Shown piece after piece: positions 1 to 9,565 of a stretch of 64,000 nt of DNA. How positions within the stretch are numbered: the stretch's first letter is position 1; each line of letters starts with the position of its first letter. The notes below the pieces were generated by a model. The model worked only from the letters and a program-made list of their open reading frames with translations, was not told the origin of the DNA and searched no databases. Position numbers and translations under genes: made by a program. The DNA is from Acidithiobacillus thiooxidans ATCC 19377 (GTDB taxonomy: Bacteria > Pseudomonadota > Gammaproteobacteria > Acidithiobacillales > Acidithiobacillaceae), in the NCBI RefSeq assembly GCF_009662475.1, contig NZ_CP045571.1:2416501-2480500 (forward strand), given 5' to 3'.

Positions 1-1055
1 GCCCCTGTTCGGGCATCAGGAAGGCGCGGAAGTGGGCTACAATCCGCACAAGCCCGGACGTCCCTCCCATGCCTATCACGCCTACTGGATAGGCAACCTG
101 CGTTTGCTGCTGGATGTAGAAGTGACGGCGGGGAATACCACCGCGTCCAATCATGCCCAGCCCGGCTTGAATCGCGTCCTGGATGCCCTGCGCGCTGAAC
201 AGCGTCCCTATCTGGTCCGTGGCGACTGCGGCTTTGGCAATGATGCCGTGATTCGGGAAATGGAGTCCCGGCAGCAACCGTACCTGTTCAAATTGCGCCA
301 GTCCTCGCGTGTGAAGCGCCTGCTACAGCGCGTTTTTACCCGCCGGGACTGGATAGATGCGGGACAAGGCTGGGAAGGCCGTGAGGATACGATCCAATTG
401 GCGGGTTGGGCGCAAAGTCGTCGGGTCGTCATCCTGCTGCGCTTGCTGAAGGAAAACCTGATCGCCACCCGGGAACAGCGCGGTCAACTGGCCTTTGCCT
501 TTGTGGACCGACGCCAGACCAAGGTCTATGAATATGCCGTCTTGGTGACCGATCTCTCCGAAGGCGTTTTGAGTGTCGCACAGCTGTATCGTGACCGGGC
601 AGATGCTGAGAACGGCTTTGACGAACTCAAGAATCAATGGGGATGGGGTGTGGCTACACCACCCGGGATCTGGCGCGTTGCCGACTTTCTGCGCGCGCCG
701 TGGGGCTGATCTACAACTGGTGGAGCGGGTATACCCGGCTGGCCTTCCCGGAAATGCGGGAGGAGGCTATCACCAGTCGCCCAATACTGTTGTCCGCCAT
801 CGGCCGGAGCACCAAACACGTGGGACAGACCCATCTGTATTTGATCCCGATGCACGCCGCACAAAAAAAGATCGAACGCGGAATCGAAAATATTTGCAAT
901 GGGTTAAAGACCATCCAGCAGACTGCGGAACGGTTGCTGGGAGCAAATCCTTGGGACCTTCTTGTCAGCTACATCGTCGCCCAAATTACCCAAAAACCAT
1001 GGGTGCCACCCGGGGCTTTCCCAGCCCTTGTCGGACCGTAACTGCTTTTTCTAGG
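1..1055 (+). mobile_element. IS1380-like insertion sequence, 3' part (left end outside window)
   Basis: This is the right-hand part of an insertion sequence whose transposase reads on the plus strand. Its right end is GTAACTGCTTTTTCTAGG (1038-1055). The matching left end lies inverted at 1868-1885 and reads CCTAAAAACAGCAGTTAC inward. The CCTA-type terminus and the transposase signature suit the IS1380 family. The five bases after the end, TTTAT (1056-1060), recur next to the other end, so they are the target duplication. The transposase gene is frameshifted, so the element should be inactive unless another copy acts on it. Confidence 0.8.
2..1041 (+). pseudogene. DDE transposase, IS4/IS1380 type, frameshifted
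   Basis: The frame is open from the window edge, so the N-terminus and the first catalytic Asp lie outside. A second Asp sits in the RGDCGFGND segment. The IS4-superfamily signature Y-2-R-3-E-6-K is perfect in the segment starting YRDRADAE, near 583-627. Just after it the frame breaks: one frame ends at 709, while the natural continuation (GYTTRDLARCRLSARAV) runs in another frame to 1041. Two extra bases or one missing base around 645-655 explains it. The continuation keeps family-like sequence to the stop, so the break is recent. Confidence 0.8.
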
Positions 1056-1707
1056 TTTATGGAACCATGGTGATATGCCCATCTACCTGCAAGATTATAT
1101 GGGCCATGAAGCGCAGACCGCAGGGCTGGTCATGGCCCCGCAAGGGATAGGCTCCTGGGTTTCCATGTGGATGGCAGGCAGACTGCTTAATCGCGGGGCC
1201 AACCCGCGCTGGATGATTCTGGCGGGAATCGGTCTGGGGGCCACGGGCACTTGGTTGAGTCTCTCCTACAACCTGCAGGTGAGCCCTTTCTGGATAATCT
1301 GGCCTGGGGTTATCCGTGGTCTCGGCCTGGGCCTGGTATCCATTCCTCTATTCACACTGGCTTTTGCAACCCTGAGCAAAGAACAGACACCCGAAGGATC
1401 GGGGATATTCAATCTGATGCGTAATCTGGGGGGCTCTATGGGTATTGCTATCATCTCCACCATCATGACGGAAGAAGCCCAGGAGGCCTGGAATCAGATG
1501 GGTGGACATATCAATCCGTTCAGCGCGGCACTACCCCGCTATATGCGTGATGCGGGATTACATCAGGGAACGCTGGCTTGGCAGGTACTGGGACAAACTC
1601 TGGCGCAACACGCAGCAATGCGAGGGATACTGGATGCATTCACGTTCCTCTTCTGGAGTTTCATAGCGATCATATTGATTGTGTTACTCATGAGAAACAA
1701 AGCATGA
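1056..1707 (+). pseudogene. DHA2-family multidrug efflux permease, C-terminal half (separated and inverted)
   Basis: The frame from 1075 to 1707 encodes about 210 residues of an EmrB/QacA-type 14-helix MFS permease, beginning PIYLQDYMGHEAQTAG and ending in a final membrane helix. It begins directly after the right end of the IS1380-like element. The missing N-terminal half is on the opposite strand at 1886-2770, and joining the halves at the shared TTTAT gives about 512 residues, the normal length for the family. One base also appears lost around 1071, between the junction and the start of the readable frame. It cannot make a working transporter. Confidence 0.85.
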
Positions 1708-1731
1708 TCGTCAATACATCCCTTCCGGGCG

Positions 1732-1885
1732 TCACGCGTCGACGATTATGGTCTGTACCGCCTCCGGAATGGCCTTTTGCGGGTGTTTTTCTTCTTCACC
1801 CATAGGGTGGCCTCCATGTGCAGGAAAAGCCTCATCTTATCAAATGGATAATCTTATTTCAGTAGGGGTAACTGCTGTTTTTAGG
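1732..1885 (-). mobile_element. IS1380-like insertion sequence, 5' end fragment
   Basis: This holds the left terminal repeat (1868-1885) and, reading on the minus strand, a GGAGG ribosome site followed by an ATG at 1803. A short frame of 23 codons begins MGEEEKHPQKAIPEAVQ and stops at 1732. I take this as the original 5' end of the transposase gene whose body lies at 1-1041, cut by the inversion breakpoint near 1708-1740. The terminal repeat assignment is seen directly; the identity of the short frame is inferred from its position. Confidence 0.6.
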
Positions 1886-2770
1886 ATAAAGCACCAAACC
1901 GAATAAACCGATTCCTGCACTGCCCAGAGTCAGGGAGCGATCTTTAAGGAGACGCAAATTCACCAGTGGATGGGAAACATTGAGCGAGCGCAGTACAAAC
2001 AGCAAAATCCCCATGCCCGCCAGTAACATCAAAATGATGATGAAACGAGAACTGAGCCAGCCGTCCTGATCTCCGAGGCTGAGCATCATCTGCAAGGCCC
2101 CCAGACCGATAGCCATCCACATGAAACCCAGCCAATCAATCGGCCGGGGATGCTCGCTTTTGCCGAAACTGGGAATGTATAGCAACAGCATGGTGAACGC
2201 GATGAGGCCAATAGGAATATTGACGTAAAAACACCAGCGCCAGGAAAGGTCCTGGGTGAGATAACCACCGAGCACGGGGCCAACAATCGGACCGAGCATG
2301 GTCCCCATGCCCAAAGTTGCCATGGCTACTCCTCGTTTTTCCCGGGGATAGGCTTCTACCAAAATCGCCTGTCCGACCGGTACGAGCGATGCCCCCAGAG
2401 CCCCTTGCATGAAGCGCCAAAAGACAATTTCCGTGAGGCTGTGGGATTGTCCGCTCATGACCGAGCAGACCAGGAAGCCAGCCACGCTCCACAGGATGAG
2501 CTGCCGTTGTCCGAAACGTTCGACCAGCAATCCGGTCAGCGGGGTCACGATAACCATGGCCAACATGTAGGTAGTCAGTGCCCAGGTAATCTGATTGCTG
2601 TTGGCGTGAAGCGATCCCTCCATATGCGGCAATGCCACGTTGACAATCGTGATGTCCAGGACATTCATGATAATGCAAGCCATTACGGCGATGGTAATGG
2701 CAAGAAGATGTGGGCTCCCCGTTTCGTTGGAGTAACGGCTTTCCGACTTTGGTGTATCCATGCCATTCAT
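1886..2770 (-). pseudogene. DHA2-family multidrug efflux permease, N-terminal half
   Basis: 295 codons from ATG 2770 up to the Tyr codon that contains the TTTAT target site. The protein shows the first eight or so helices of an EmrB-like permease, with the DHA2 segment LDITIVNVALPHME in helix 1, a motif A-like stretch (GLLVERFGQRQ) and an antiporter motif C-like stretch (GTMLGPIVGPVLGGYL). After 1886 the frame runs eight junk codons into the IS end and stops at 1859. It lies downstream of the hydrolase and permease on the same strand and may once have closed that transcription unit. Confidence 0.85.
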
Positions 2771-2840
2771 AGCTTATTTACGCATCTCGGCGATGCCCCT
2801 GCGGTCTCAGCCATAATATGTCGATTAAGCAGTCGTTGCG

Positions 2841-3479
2841 CTAAGCGTGACGCATTGGATTGTAGAGGCTGGCCAAAAAGTCCTGAATGACTGTCCTTAC
2901 TTCAGGCCCGGAATCGGGATCATTCAACAGTTGGTGTGCATGCAGGCTGCCGGGCCAGCTACGCGTAGAAATAGGAAAAGGGGGGTGACTCGCGATTTCT
3001 CGGGCAGGGGCCGCATAAGCCTCATTTTCACTGAAAAGCAACAGGCCATGAGCCGCCTTGTTGGCCAGAAGTGGCAAATATTCCTCCCCTCCCGCAGGGG
3101 ATAGCCATATGACGGCATCCACGGGTTTCTCCGTTTCTGCAAGCGCGGCGATAACGGCGATCCCGCCCATGGAAGCGCCCAAAAGAACGATTGGATTGGC
3201 GCGTTCTCTGCGTGCATAGGTTATGCTGGCCAAGATATCCTGATCATAACTGGCATTATCTCCCCGTTCCGACAGACCATATCCTCTGAAATTCGGGGCC
3301 AGCACGGTCCATCCCCACTGTTGCATATCCATAGCCAAGGGTTTCCAGGCATTTTTATCGTAGGCTTTACCATGGGCCAGCACACACCAGGGATTCTGCG
3401 CAGGATAAATATCTGCCTCCAGTTTTACGCTATCGGTCGTGCAGAAAGAAATGGTTTGTGAAGAAAGAGAGGATGGCAT
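2841..3479 (-). CDS. alpha/beta hydrolase
   Basis: A 212-residue single-domain alpha/beta hydrolase without a signal peptide, so cytoplasmic. The nucleophile elbow is GASMGG (Ser near residue 101). A likely oxyanion-hole segment is LAHGKAYDKN near residue 33. The catalytic His is probably in SLHAHQLL near residue 182, and Asp/Glu candidates lie between. The start at 3479 follows a good AAGGAG site eight bases upstream. The gene is 44 bp downstream of the amino-acid permease on the same strand and probably co-transcribed. The substrate is unknown; an esterase or dienelactone-hydrolase-like role is possible. Confidence 0.75.
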   Translation of the reverse strand: MPSSLSSQTISFCTTDSVKLEADIYPAQNPWCVLAHGKAYDKNAWKPLAMDMQQWGWTVLAPNFRGYGLSERGDNASYDQDILASITYARRERANPIVLLGASMGGIAVIAALAETEKPVDAVIWLSPAGGEEYLPLLANKAAHGLLLFSENEAYAAPAREIASHPPFPISTRSWPGSLHAHQLLNDPDSGPEVRTVIQDFLASLYNPMRHA

Positions 3480-3523
3480 GGGATAATCTCCTTATAGAGA
3501 GTTAAATATCGATCTACAACCCA

Positions 3524-4966
3524 TTAAGCTGGCACAATTTGCCTTCGATAGCGATACCAACCCAACGGGATAAGAATCATGAGAATTAAAGCACCTATCA
3601 TGGAGGGAGCATAAATGTTCTCTGCCATATGTCCCGGAGGGATCAGGCCGATAAACAGACAGGCGAGTGAAGTCATAAAGCCAATTCCGGCAACCAGCCA
3701 GAGCCCCCAGTTGCGGCCACCCGGAACGCGATAGGGTCGCGGCACATCTGGATGCGTGTAACGCAATCGGATAGCAGCCGTAAAAAGTAACAAATACATG
3801 AAGCAATAGAGTACAACGGCCAGAGAGGTCAGTAGCAGAAAGGCTGTATTGACCGGCATGACCAGAATGAGCAGGGCTACCACGCTCATGAAAATGGCTT
3901 GCAACAAAAGGAGATTACGCGGTACTCCATGCCGGTTGGCTTCCTGGAAAGAGGCAGGCAGAATGCCGCTTTGTGAGGCGGCCCACATCCCTTTAATCGG
4001 TCCTAAAATCCAGGTACTGACTTGGCCCGCAGCGCCAAAAGCTACAAGAAAGGCGGCCAGGGGCAGCAAAAAACTCAAATGCCAGGTGCTAAACAATGCC
4101 TGTAAAGCCTGGATAGTTCCAGAGACCATGTTTAAATGAGCTATTGGTACGACTACTGCGATAGCCAGGCCTCCCAACAATGTTACGACAAAGCCCAGAA
4201 TTGCGGCGGAAAAGACCGCAATGGGATAGTTGCGCCGTACATTTCTGACTTCCCGGGCATGCCCGGCAGATACCTCAATACCGGCTACTCCGAAAATAAA
4301 ACTGAGAAAAAGCAGCAGATGATGTTCAGGATTCACCAATGGCAACCAGTTATCTGCAGCGAGTGCAAGCTTAAGATAAATGGGGTTTCCTTGAATGATA
4401 TAGAATACAGCCATGATGATCAGTACTGCACTGGGTAAGAGGACGCCACTGCTGAGGCAGACTGTGGAAATCATTCCGGATGTTCGCGTCCCACGCATGT
4501 TAGCGGCCGTAGCTCCCCAGTAAACCACAAGAATGATCCCAAAAATAAACCAGCGATTGGTGGCCAGCTGCGGATCGAATGCATAGCATAAGTTGACAGC
4601 AACGTAGGCCAGAATGGAGGCAATGCCGAATATGCTTTGGGTCCATTGCAACCAGATCGCTGTAAATCCCCAGGAAGTGCCATAGGCCTCTTCAATCCAG
4701 TGGAATACGCCATTTTTGGGCCAGGCAGTAGCCAGTTCAGCTGCGACCAGGGCAATGGGAATCAGAAAGGCAAACACGGTCACGATATTGAAAAAAATCA
4801 TTTGCAGACCAGTGCCGGCCATCATTGGCATGTTCCGTAACGTAAAAAACAATGCGGCCGTCATCATCGTAAGCATAACCACTCCAATGGAACGCCCTTT
4901 GACGGGAATAGCGGGAGTACTGGTACGGGCGGTTACTAAATCAGGTTTCTGTGTGTCCAAAATCAC
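3524..4966 (-). CDS. APC-superfamily amino acid permease (GadC/YjeM-like)
   Basis: A 480-residue inner-membrane protein with about 12 hydrophobic helices. The first helix region (SIGVVMLTMMTAALFFTLRN) and the central segment with GIEVSAGHAREV are typical of the glutamate:GABA antiporter branch of the APC superfamily. It is expected to exchange or import amino acids, possibly for acid resistance, but the substrate cannot be read from sequence. The GTG start at 4966 overlaps the stop of the ISL3 transposase, and its only AGGAG is too close. The native start or promoter may therefore have been altered when that element inserted. Confidence 0.75.
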   Translation of the reverse strand: MILDTQKPDLVTARTSTPAIPVKGRSIGVVMLTMMTAALFFTLRNMPMMAGTGLQMIFFNIVTVFAFLIPIALVAAELATAWPKNGVFHWIEEAYGTSWGFTAIWLQWTQSIFGIASILAYVAVNLCYAFDPQLATNRWFIFGIILVVYWGATAANMRGTRTSGMISTVCLSSGVLLPSAVLIIMAVFYIIQGNPIYLKLALAADNWLPLVNPEHHLLLFLSFIFGVAGIEVSAGHAREVRNVRRNYPIAVFSAAILGFVVTLLGGLAIAVVVPIAHLNMVSGTIQALQALFSTWHLSFLLPLAAFLVAFGAAGQVSTWILGPIKGMWAASQSGILPASFQEANRHGVPRNLLLLQAIFMSVVALLILVMPVNTAFLLLTSLAVVLYCFMYLLLFTAAIRLRYTHPDVPRPYRVPGGRNWGLWLVAGIGFMTSLACLFIGLIPPGHMAENIYAPSMIGALILMILIPLGWYRYRRQIVPA

Positions 4967-5619
4967 TCCTTAATGGATGGAGAAAGCTGGTTTATCGACA
5001 TTTTAAGTGGGTAGCCTAGGATCCAGTTTACCCAGGATCGATAAGCCATGCTGATAAAGTTCTTGTGGGTACGGTAACCCCGCGCTTTCGCCTTGGCGGA
5101 TTGGATGAGACTGTTGAAACCTTCAAAAATTCCGTTATTGATCTGGCTCTCAGACCAGCGGAGTGCGCTATCCCAATGGTTCATGATGGTGTAGGCGACC
5201 TTGACGATAGGCGTCAAGCCGCTGGACTTGGCGCTTTCCAACCAGGCTTTCAAAAGTGGGGCACTCTGGTGGCGATTCTTGATCGTATAGATGTCCTGGA
5301 AGGCCAGGCGATACTGGTAGGCCTGCTCAGTCTTGAGGTTCTGGAGTGATTCCTGCAGTTTCGCTTTCAGGTTGCGGTCATTCTTGAGCCATACCCAGCG
5401 CGTCTTTTTGAGATCTGGCCGGGTGAGCGCTTCTGAGCGGTGGACATGGTCCACGGCTTCATTAACGCGTTTCATGAGGTGAAATCGATCGAAGGTCACC
5501 TGGGCTTTGGGGAGATACGCATCAGCCCCTTTCTGGAAGGCCGGAGACAAATCCATGCTGACGTCCGTGATCGCTTCCGCACTACCCCCGTGGGCTCCGA
5601 GGTCTGTGGCGAATCGCGC
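4963..5619 (-). pseudogene. ISL3-family transposase, C-terminal part
   Basis: This is the 3' part of an ISL3-type transposase (reading through SAEAITDVSMDLSPAFQKG and ending SPSIKE). Translation is continuous from the 9-bp target duplication at 5611-5619, although only the stretch from ATG 5556 looks like a free-standing gene. The family catalytic region FDRFHLMKRVNEAVD and the late FEGFNSLIQSAKAKARGYR are present. The 5' part is at 7035-7529. Removing the IS256-type element and one duplication restores about 380 codons, normal for ISL3. The stop touches the start of the amino-acid permease. Confidence 0.85.
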
Positions 5620-7034
5620 GAGCTATAGTCAAATCTGGTGTATGAGCATTTTCTGACATAGATCAGGCGGCGGTCTGTTGATCATCCGGCAGGGTGAGGT
5701 TAGCCGGTAAGCCATCGATAAATTTCACCCCTGCAAAAAGCTGCAGGACTTTCTCTGGAGCATAAATCCCAATCCAGCGTTTTTCAGCCTGCTGCAGCAT
5801 CTTGAAACCCAATCCCAGAAAGCTGCTGCGTGATACACAGTTCTTCGTCCGGGTAGTCCGGTGGCGTACCGTAGCGAAGGTGGACTCAATGGCATTGGTG
5901 GTCCGGATATGCCGCCAGTGTTCGGCCGGAAAATCATAGAAAGCGAGCAATTCAGCCCGATCTTTTTCCAGTTTAGCCACGGCCTTGGGATACTTTGCCT
6001 GGTAATTGCGCACAAACACGTCCAGTGCTTTTTCCGCAGCCTGGCGATTGGCGGCCATCCAGATTTCCTGCAACGCTGCCTTGGCTTTGCTCTGTTGGGC
6101 TTTGGGAAGTTCGTTGAGAATGTTGGCGGTCTTATGCACCCAGCAGCGTTGCTGACCAGTTTCGGGATAGGCTTCATCCAGTGCGGCCCAAAACCCCATG
6201 GCACCATCCCCAATGGCGAGCAAAGGGGCCGCCTCCAGACCGCGCGCCTGCAGGTCACGCAGAATCTCCAGCCAGGAAGCTTTGGATTCGCGCAGGCCGT
6301 CACTGACACTGACCAGCTCTTTCTTGCCCTCTGCCGTCACGCCGATAATCACCAGCAGGCAGATACGCGGATCCTCCTCCGCACGGAGGTTCGTATAAAT
6401 ACCGTCTACCCACCAGTAAGCATAGCGCTTTCCCTGTAGGGAGCGGTGTTGCCAATGGGCATACTCTTGCGCCCACTCCGCCTTGAGACGTCCCAACACC
6501 GCAGGTGAAAGTCCCTTGGCCTCATCACCCAGCAAAATGGAAAGGGCTTCCTGCATGTGGCCGGAAGACACCCCATGCAGATAGAGCCAAGGTACTGTAG
6601 CGGCTACTGTTCGTGATTTGCGTACATACGGAGGCGCCAGTACCGAATTGAATTTGATCCCCGATCCTGAGCGGTCCCGCACCTTGGGTACTTTGACGGG
6701 TACCGGACCCAGAGCGGTCATGATCTCGCGCTCCGGCAGATGCCCATTACGCACGACCGCCTGACGCCCATCAACCATCCGCACCGTCGCAAATTCTTCC
6801 AGCAATACCGCCACCTCTGCCTCTATGGCCTGCTCAATCAGAGAGCGTGCCGCGCGTCGAAGTATCCCTTCAATGCCCAGACCCAACTCTCCCATCCCAC
6901 CTGCTATTACGGTATTCTTTTCCACGGCGTACTCCTTATGTTGCTCTTTGAGTCGGAAACCCTTTGTAGCAACAGTACGCCACCTCATTCAAGCCAGTTG
7001 TAACGCGCCCGTACACCACTTTCGAGCATAGCTC
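5620..7034 (-). mobile_element. IS256-family insertion sequence, complete, 1415 bp
   Basis: The element is bounded by imperfect inverted repeats of about 26 bp: inward from 7034 it reads GAGCTATGCTCGAAAGTGG, and inward from 5620 GAGCTATAGTCAAATCTGG on the other strand. The flanks carry a 9-bp direct duplication, GAATCGCGC, at 5611-5619 and 7035-7043, which fits the 8-9 bp typical of IS256. It interrupts an ISL3-family transposase gene in the same orientation. Ends, duplication and transposase are all intact, so this copy may be active. Confidence 0.92.
5663..6925 (-). CDS. IS256-family transposase
   Basis: A mutator-type DDE transposase of about 420 residues from the GTG start at 6925, which is preceded by AAGGAG with a six-base spacer. 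The frame is open further upstream to 6988, without a better start. Counting from that upstream limit, the catalytic acids are D195 (YWWVDGIY), D261 (LAIGDGAMGFW) and E368 in the family hallmark TTNAIEST. The conserved CWVHK segment lies between. No frameshift or missing residue is visible, so the protein should be functional. Confidence 0.9.
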   Translation of the reverse strand: MEKNTVIAGGMGELGLGIEGILRRAARSLIEQAIEAEVAVLLEEFATVRMVDGRQAVVRNGHLPEREIMTALGPVPVKVPKVRDRSGSGIKFNSVLAPPYVRKSRTVAATVPWLYLHGVSSGHMQEALSILLGDEAKGLSPAVLGRLKAEWAQEYAHWQHRSLQGKRYAYWWVDGIYTNLRAEEDPRICLLVIIGVTAEGKKELVSVSDGLRESKASWLEILRDLQARGLEAAPLLAIGDGAMGFWAALDEAYPETGQQRCWVHKTANILNELPKAQQSKAKAALQEIWMAANRQAAEKALDVFVRNYQAKYPKAVAKLEKDRAELLAFYDFPAEHWRHIRTTNAIESTFATVRHRTTRTKNCVSRSSFLGLGFKMLQQAEKRWIGIYAPEKVLQLFAGVKFIDGLPANLTLPDDQQTAA

Positions 7035-7529
7035 GAATCGCGCAAAGCTGGAGGCGTCTTTGCCGGGCGTGGCAAACAATAACTGTCGCGCTTCCAGATC
7101 GACGAAGAGCGTGATGTAGTCGTGGCCGCGTCGGCCACTGGTCTCATCCACACCGACCGTATGAACGCCGGTCATATCTACGCGGGTCCGCGCGGTTTCG
7201 ACATAATGGTCAATGATCCGCCACAGACGCTTGTCGGTTTCCCGTACCAGGCGCGCCGCCGTCAACACGGGCATCGCCCGTACCAGGGTCATGATCAATG
7301 CCTCAAACAGCTGGGTGAAATTGGAACCCTCCCTTTCCCAGGAAACAGGCACCAGATGCACCCCATGCTCTGGACATTCCGCGCCGCAGACGAGGCAGGA
7401 GAAGCGGCTTCCCTTGGGAAAAGTGACCTGCAGATCCAATCGCTTCTCTTCGACTTTGAAGACCACGTTATCAACCATCCACGGCGGTACCAGACCCAAG
7501 ACCAAGGTGTATAACTGATTTTGATCCAT
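7035..7529 (-). pseudogene. ISL3-family transposase, N-terminal part
   Basis: 165 codons from ATG 7529 to the target duplication, where the IS256-type element inserted. The protein begins MDQNQLYTLVLGLVPPW and contains the N-terminal zinc-finger-like region (CLVCGAECPEHG). It then has the start of the DDE core, with VDETSGRRGHDY holding the first catalytic Asp. Beyond 7035 the frame runs into the inserted element and stops at 6936. The outer ends of the ISL3 element could not be located with confidence; the right end lies somewhere just beyond 7529. Confidence 0.85.
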
Positions 7530-7556
7530 CTCCTTCTTCCTTATATTCAGGGTCAC

Positions 7557-7882
7557 ATCCGCCTGATTCTAACGCTGAATCCACTCGACATGTCGTGGAG
7601 CCGGTTTAATTTATGAAGCATACCGGTAAACTCTAATAACAGATTCAGTGCGGCGTTCGTGGTCTCATGCAAGATTTTTCCAACACCTCGATTGGGTTGA
7701 GCAAGGTTTTAGAAGTATATCATTCTTGATGGACGTGCCTGAAAACCGAAAGCGACTATAATGAGTTCGATAGATGATAGATAAAGAATAATCAAAATAA
7801 GTATGGTGTGTATTCTACTGATTAAAAGCTTTTTATCTTTAGTTACTAGGTCACTGAACGCTGGCGGCAAAAGGGAGGCGGT
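7557..7882. other. intergenic stretch, no gene seen
   Basis: Between the ISL3 remnant and a small gene. It must contain the outer end of the ISL3 element and the promoter for the small gene, but neither could be placed convincingly. Open frames here are short, AT-rich and without a ribosome site. Confidence 0.4.
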
Positions 7883-8086
7883 ATGGAAGTTGGTTTCACC
7901 GTTTACGATAAAGAAGGTAAGACGCATCAAACAATCATTGAAATGCCCAATGATGCTACCATCCCCCAACTTGGCGATGATTTGATCTATGATGATTTAG
8001 TTTGTACCATCGAGAGAAGAGATTTTCAGGTTGTTTCAAAGAGAAAAGTCTATGCTTGGAGTTTTAGCGCGCGAGAGAAGCCCTAA
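7883..8086 (+). CDS. small hypothetical protein (67 aa)
   Basis: A 67-residue soluble protein with no signal peptide or membrane segment. The start at ATG 7883 follows a GGGAGG site at seven bases, a strong reason to believe it is translated. The sequence alternates charged and hydrophobic residues (GDDLIYDDLVCTIERRDFQVV), like a small beta-rich fold. I recognise no family. It stands alone between insertion sequences, just upstream of the interrupted adaptor gene. Confidence 0.5.
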   Translation: MEVGFTVYDKEGKTHQTIIEMPNDATIPQLGDDLIYDDLVCTIERRDFQVVSKRKVYAWSFSAREKP

Positions 8087-8397
8087 GCCTAAGTAGTAAA
8101 AGCTCAGCAATTACGTGAGAGTCATCTTTCTTCAAGCACTATTGAAGCCCGTATGTCGTGGGTAGAAAACTGCTTGGCAGTTGCTTTGAATATATTACAT
8201 AGGTCTAATAATACGATGAGAATATTCTAATGTCCCAACCTGAAGATGTACCCCTTCCTCTTGAGACCATCAGGCAACGTCGCATGAGGACTTGGCTGAT
8301 TGTTGTGTTGGTTATTGAGTTCGTACTGTTGGCAGCTTATTCGATAACGCTGTGGGATATCACCAGTGGACGGTCAGTTTCGGCCAAGAATCTCCAG

Positions 8398-9483
8398 CTA
8401 GTGTAGTGTTGCATTCTGTTTGCTGCTTAAATGGCTGTTGGCGCGAATGACTTTTTGCAGGATGTCGCGGGCGGTTTTGGTCCAGATGAAAGGTTTGGGA
8501 TGGGTGTTGTGGTGGTCGATGTACCCCTCAATGGCCTGGATGAGTTCAGGCACACTGGTGAACACCCCACGACGTAACCGCTGGGTCGTGATATCCCGAA
8601 AGAAACGCTCGACCATGTTGAGCCAGGATGCCGAAGTGGGCGTAAAGTGCATGTGAATACGCGGGTGCTTGTCGAGCCACGCCTGTACTACCGGGTGTTT
8701 ATGGGTCGCATAGTTGTCGGCGATCAAATGCAGAGCCTTGTCCTTGGGCGTCTGCCGATCAATTTTCTTCAGGAACTTCAGCCATTCCACATGGGTATGG
8801 CGCTGTTGACACTGTCCGATGACCTGACCATCCAGCACGTTGAGGGCGGCAAACAAGGTCGTGGTACCATTACGTTTGTAGTCGTGGGTCATCGTTTCTG
8901 CGCGGCCCTTTTTGAGGGGAAGTCCCGGTTGGGTCCGGTCCAGGGCCTGCACCTGACTTTTTTCATCCGCGCAGAGCACCAAGGCATGCTCCGGGGGAGA
9001 CATATACAACCCCACAATATCTTCCAGCTTTTCCACAAAATGCGGGTCACGTGACACCTTGAAACCACGCAGCAGATGAGGCTTGAGGCCATGCTTGCGC
9101 CAATGCCGTGACACACTGGCGGCACTGACACCCAGTTCTGCCGCCATCCTACGCGTACTCCAATGCGTCATCGCTTCCGGCTTACTCTGCGTGGTCAATT
9201 CTACCAGACGGGCCACATCCACTTTCACCGGAGGGGCGCCGCGCGGTAAATCGCGTTCAATGCCCGACAAGCGGTGTTCCAGATAACGCTTGCGCCAACG
9301 TGCGACTTGCAGGCGATCCACCCCCAGGCGCTCCGCAATTTCTTTGTTCTGCAAGCCCTCTGCCGCCAGCAATATCATCCGTGCCCGTAATGACAAGCGG
9401 ACACTGCTTAATCGGGAGGCGACTATACGGGACAACTCGGACCGCTCTTCGCTGGTTAAAGTGACTGTGGGCGCAACTCGCAA
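8398..9483 (-). CDS. IS630-family transposase
   Basis: A 361-residue Tc1/mariner-related DDE transposase. Residues 35-70 form a helix-turn-helix (NKEIAERLGVDRLQVARWRKR), and a second one lies near 107-131. The catalytic acids are D173 (CADEKSQ), D256 (IADNYATH) and E292 (WLNMVERFF). The start is the TTG at 9483, as no in-frame ATG or GTG lies between the upstream stop and it. The stop codon TAG is supplied partly by the TA target site. No lesion is seen. Confidence 0.9.
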   Translation of the reverse strand: MRVAPTVTLTSEERSELSRIVASRLSSVRLSLRARMILLAAEGLQNKEIAERLGVDRLQVARWRKRYLEHRLSGIERDLPRGAPPVKVDVARLVELTTQSKPEAMTHWSTRRMAAELGVSAASVSRHWRKHGLKPHLLRGFKVSRDPHFVEKLEDIVGLYMSPPEHALVLCADEKSQVQALDRTQPGLPLKKGRAETMTHDYKRNGTTTLFAALNVLDGQVIGQCQQRHTHVEWLKFLKKIDRQTPKDKALHLIADNYATHKHPVVQAWLDKHPRIHMHFTPTSASWLNMVERFFRDITTQRLRRGVFTSVPELIQAIEGYIDHHNTHPKPFIWTKTARDILQKVIRANSHLSSKQNATLH

Positions 9484-9565
9484 GGCTCGACTCCATTCAT
9501 ACCCTCAACATGGAGCTATTTTATCATCATTAACCTTAAGGTTCACCAAGAATGCAACACTACAC
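8401..9565 (-). mobile_element. IS630-family insertion sequence, complete, 1165 bp
   Basis: Terminal inverted repeats of 16 bp are perfect: GTGTAGTGTTGCATTC at 8401-8416 and its complement at 9550-9565. A TA dinucleotide flanks both sides (8399-8400 and 9566-9567), as expected for IS630/Tc1 target duplication. Insertion split the membrane-fusion-protein gene. A diverged, internally deleted relative lies at 15597-16266. Confidence 0.93.

Noticed and set aside
4930-4990. Left terminal repeat of the ISL3 element
   Set aside because: No stretch here matches the sequence outside the transposase start near 7530-7570 convincingly.
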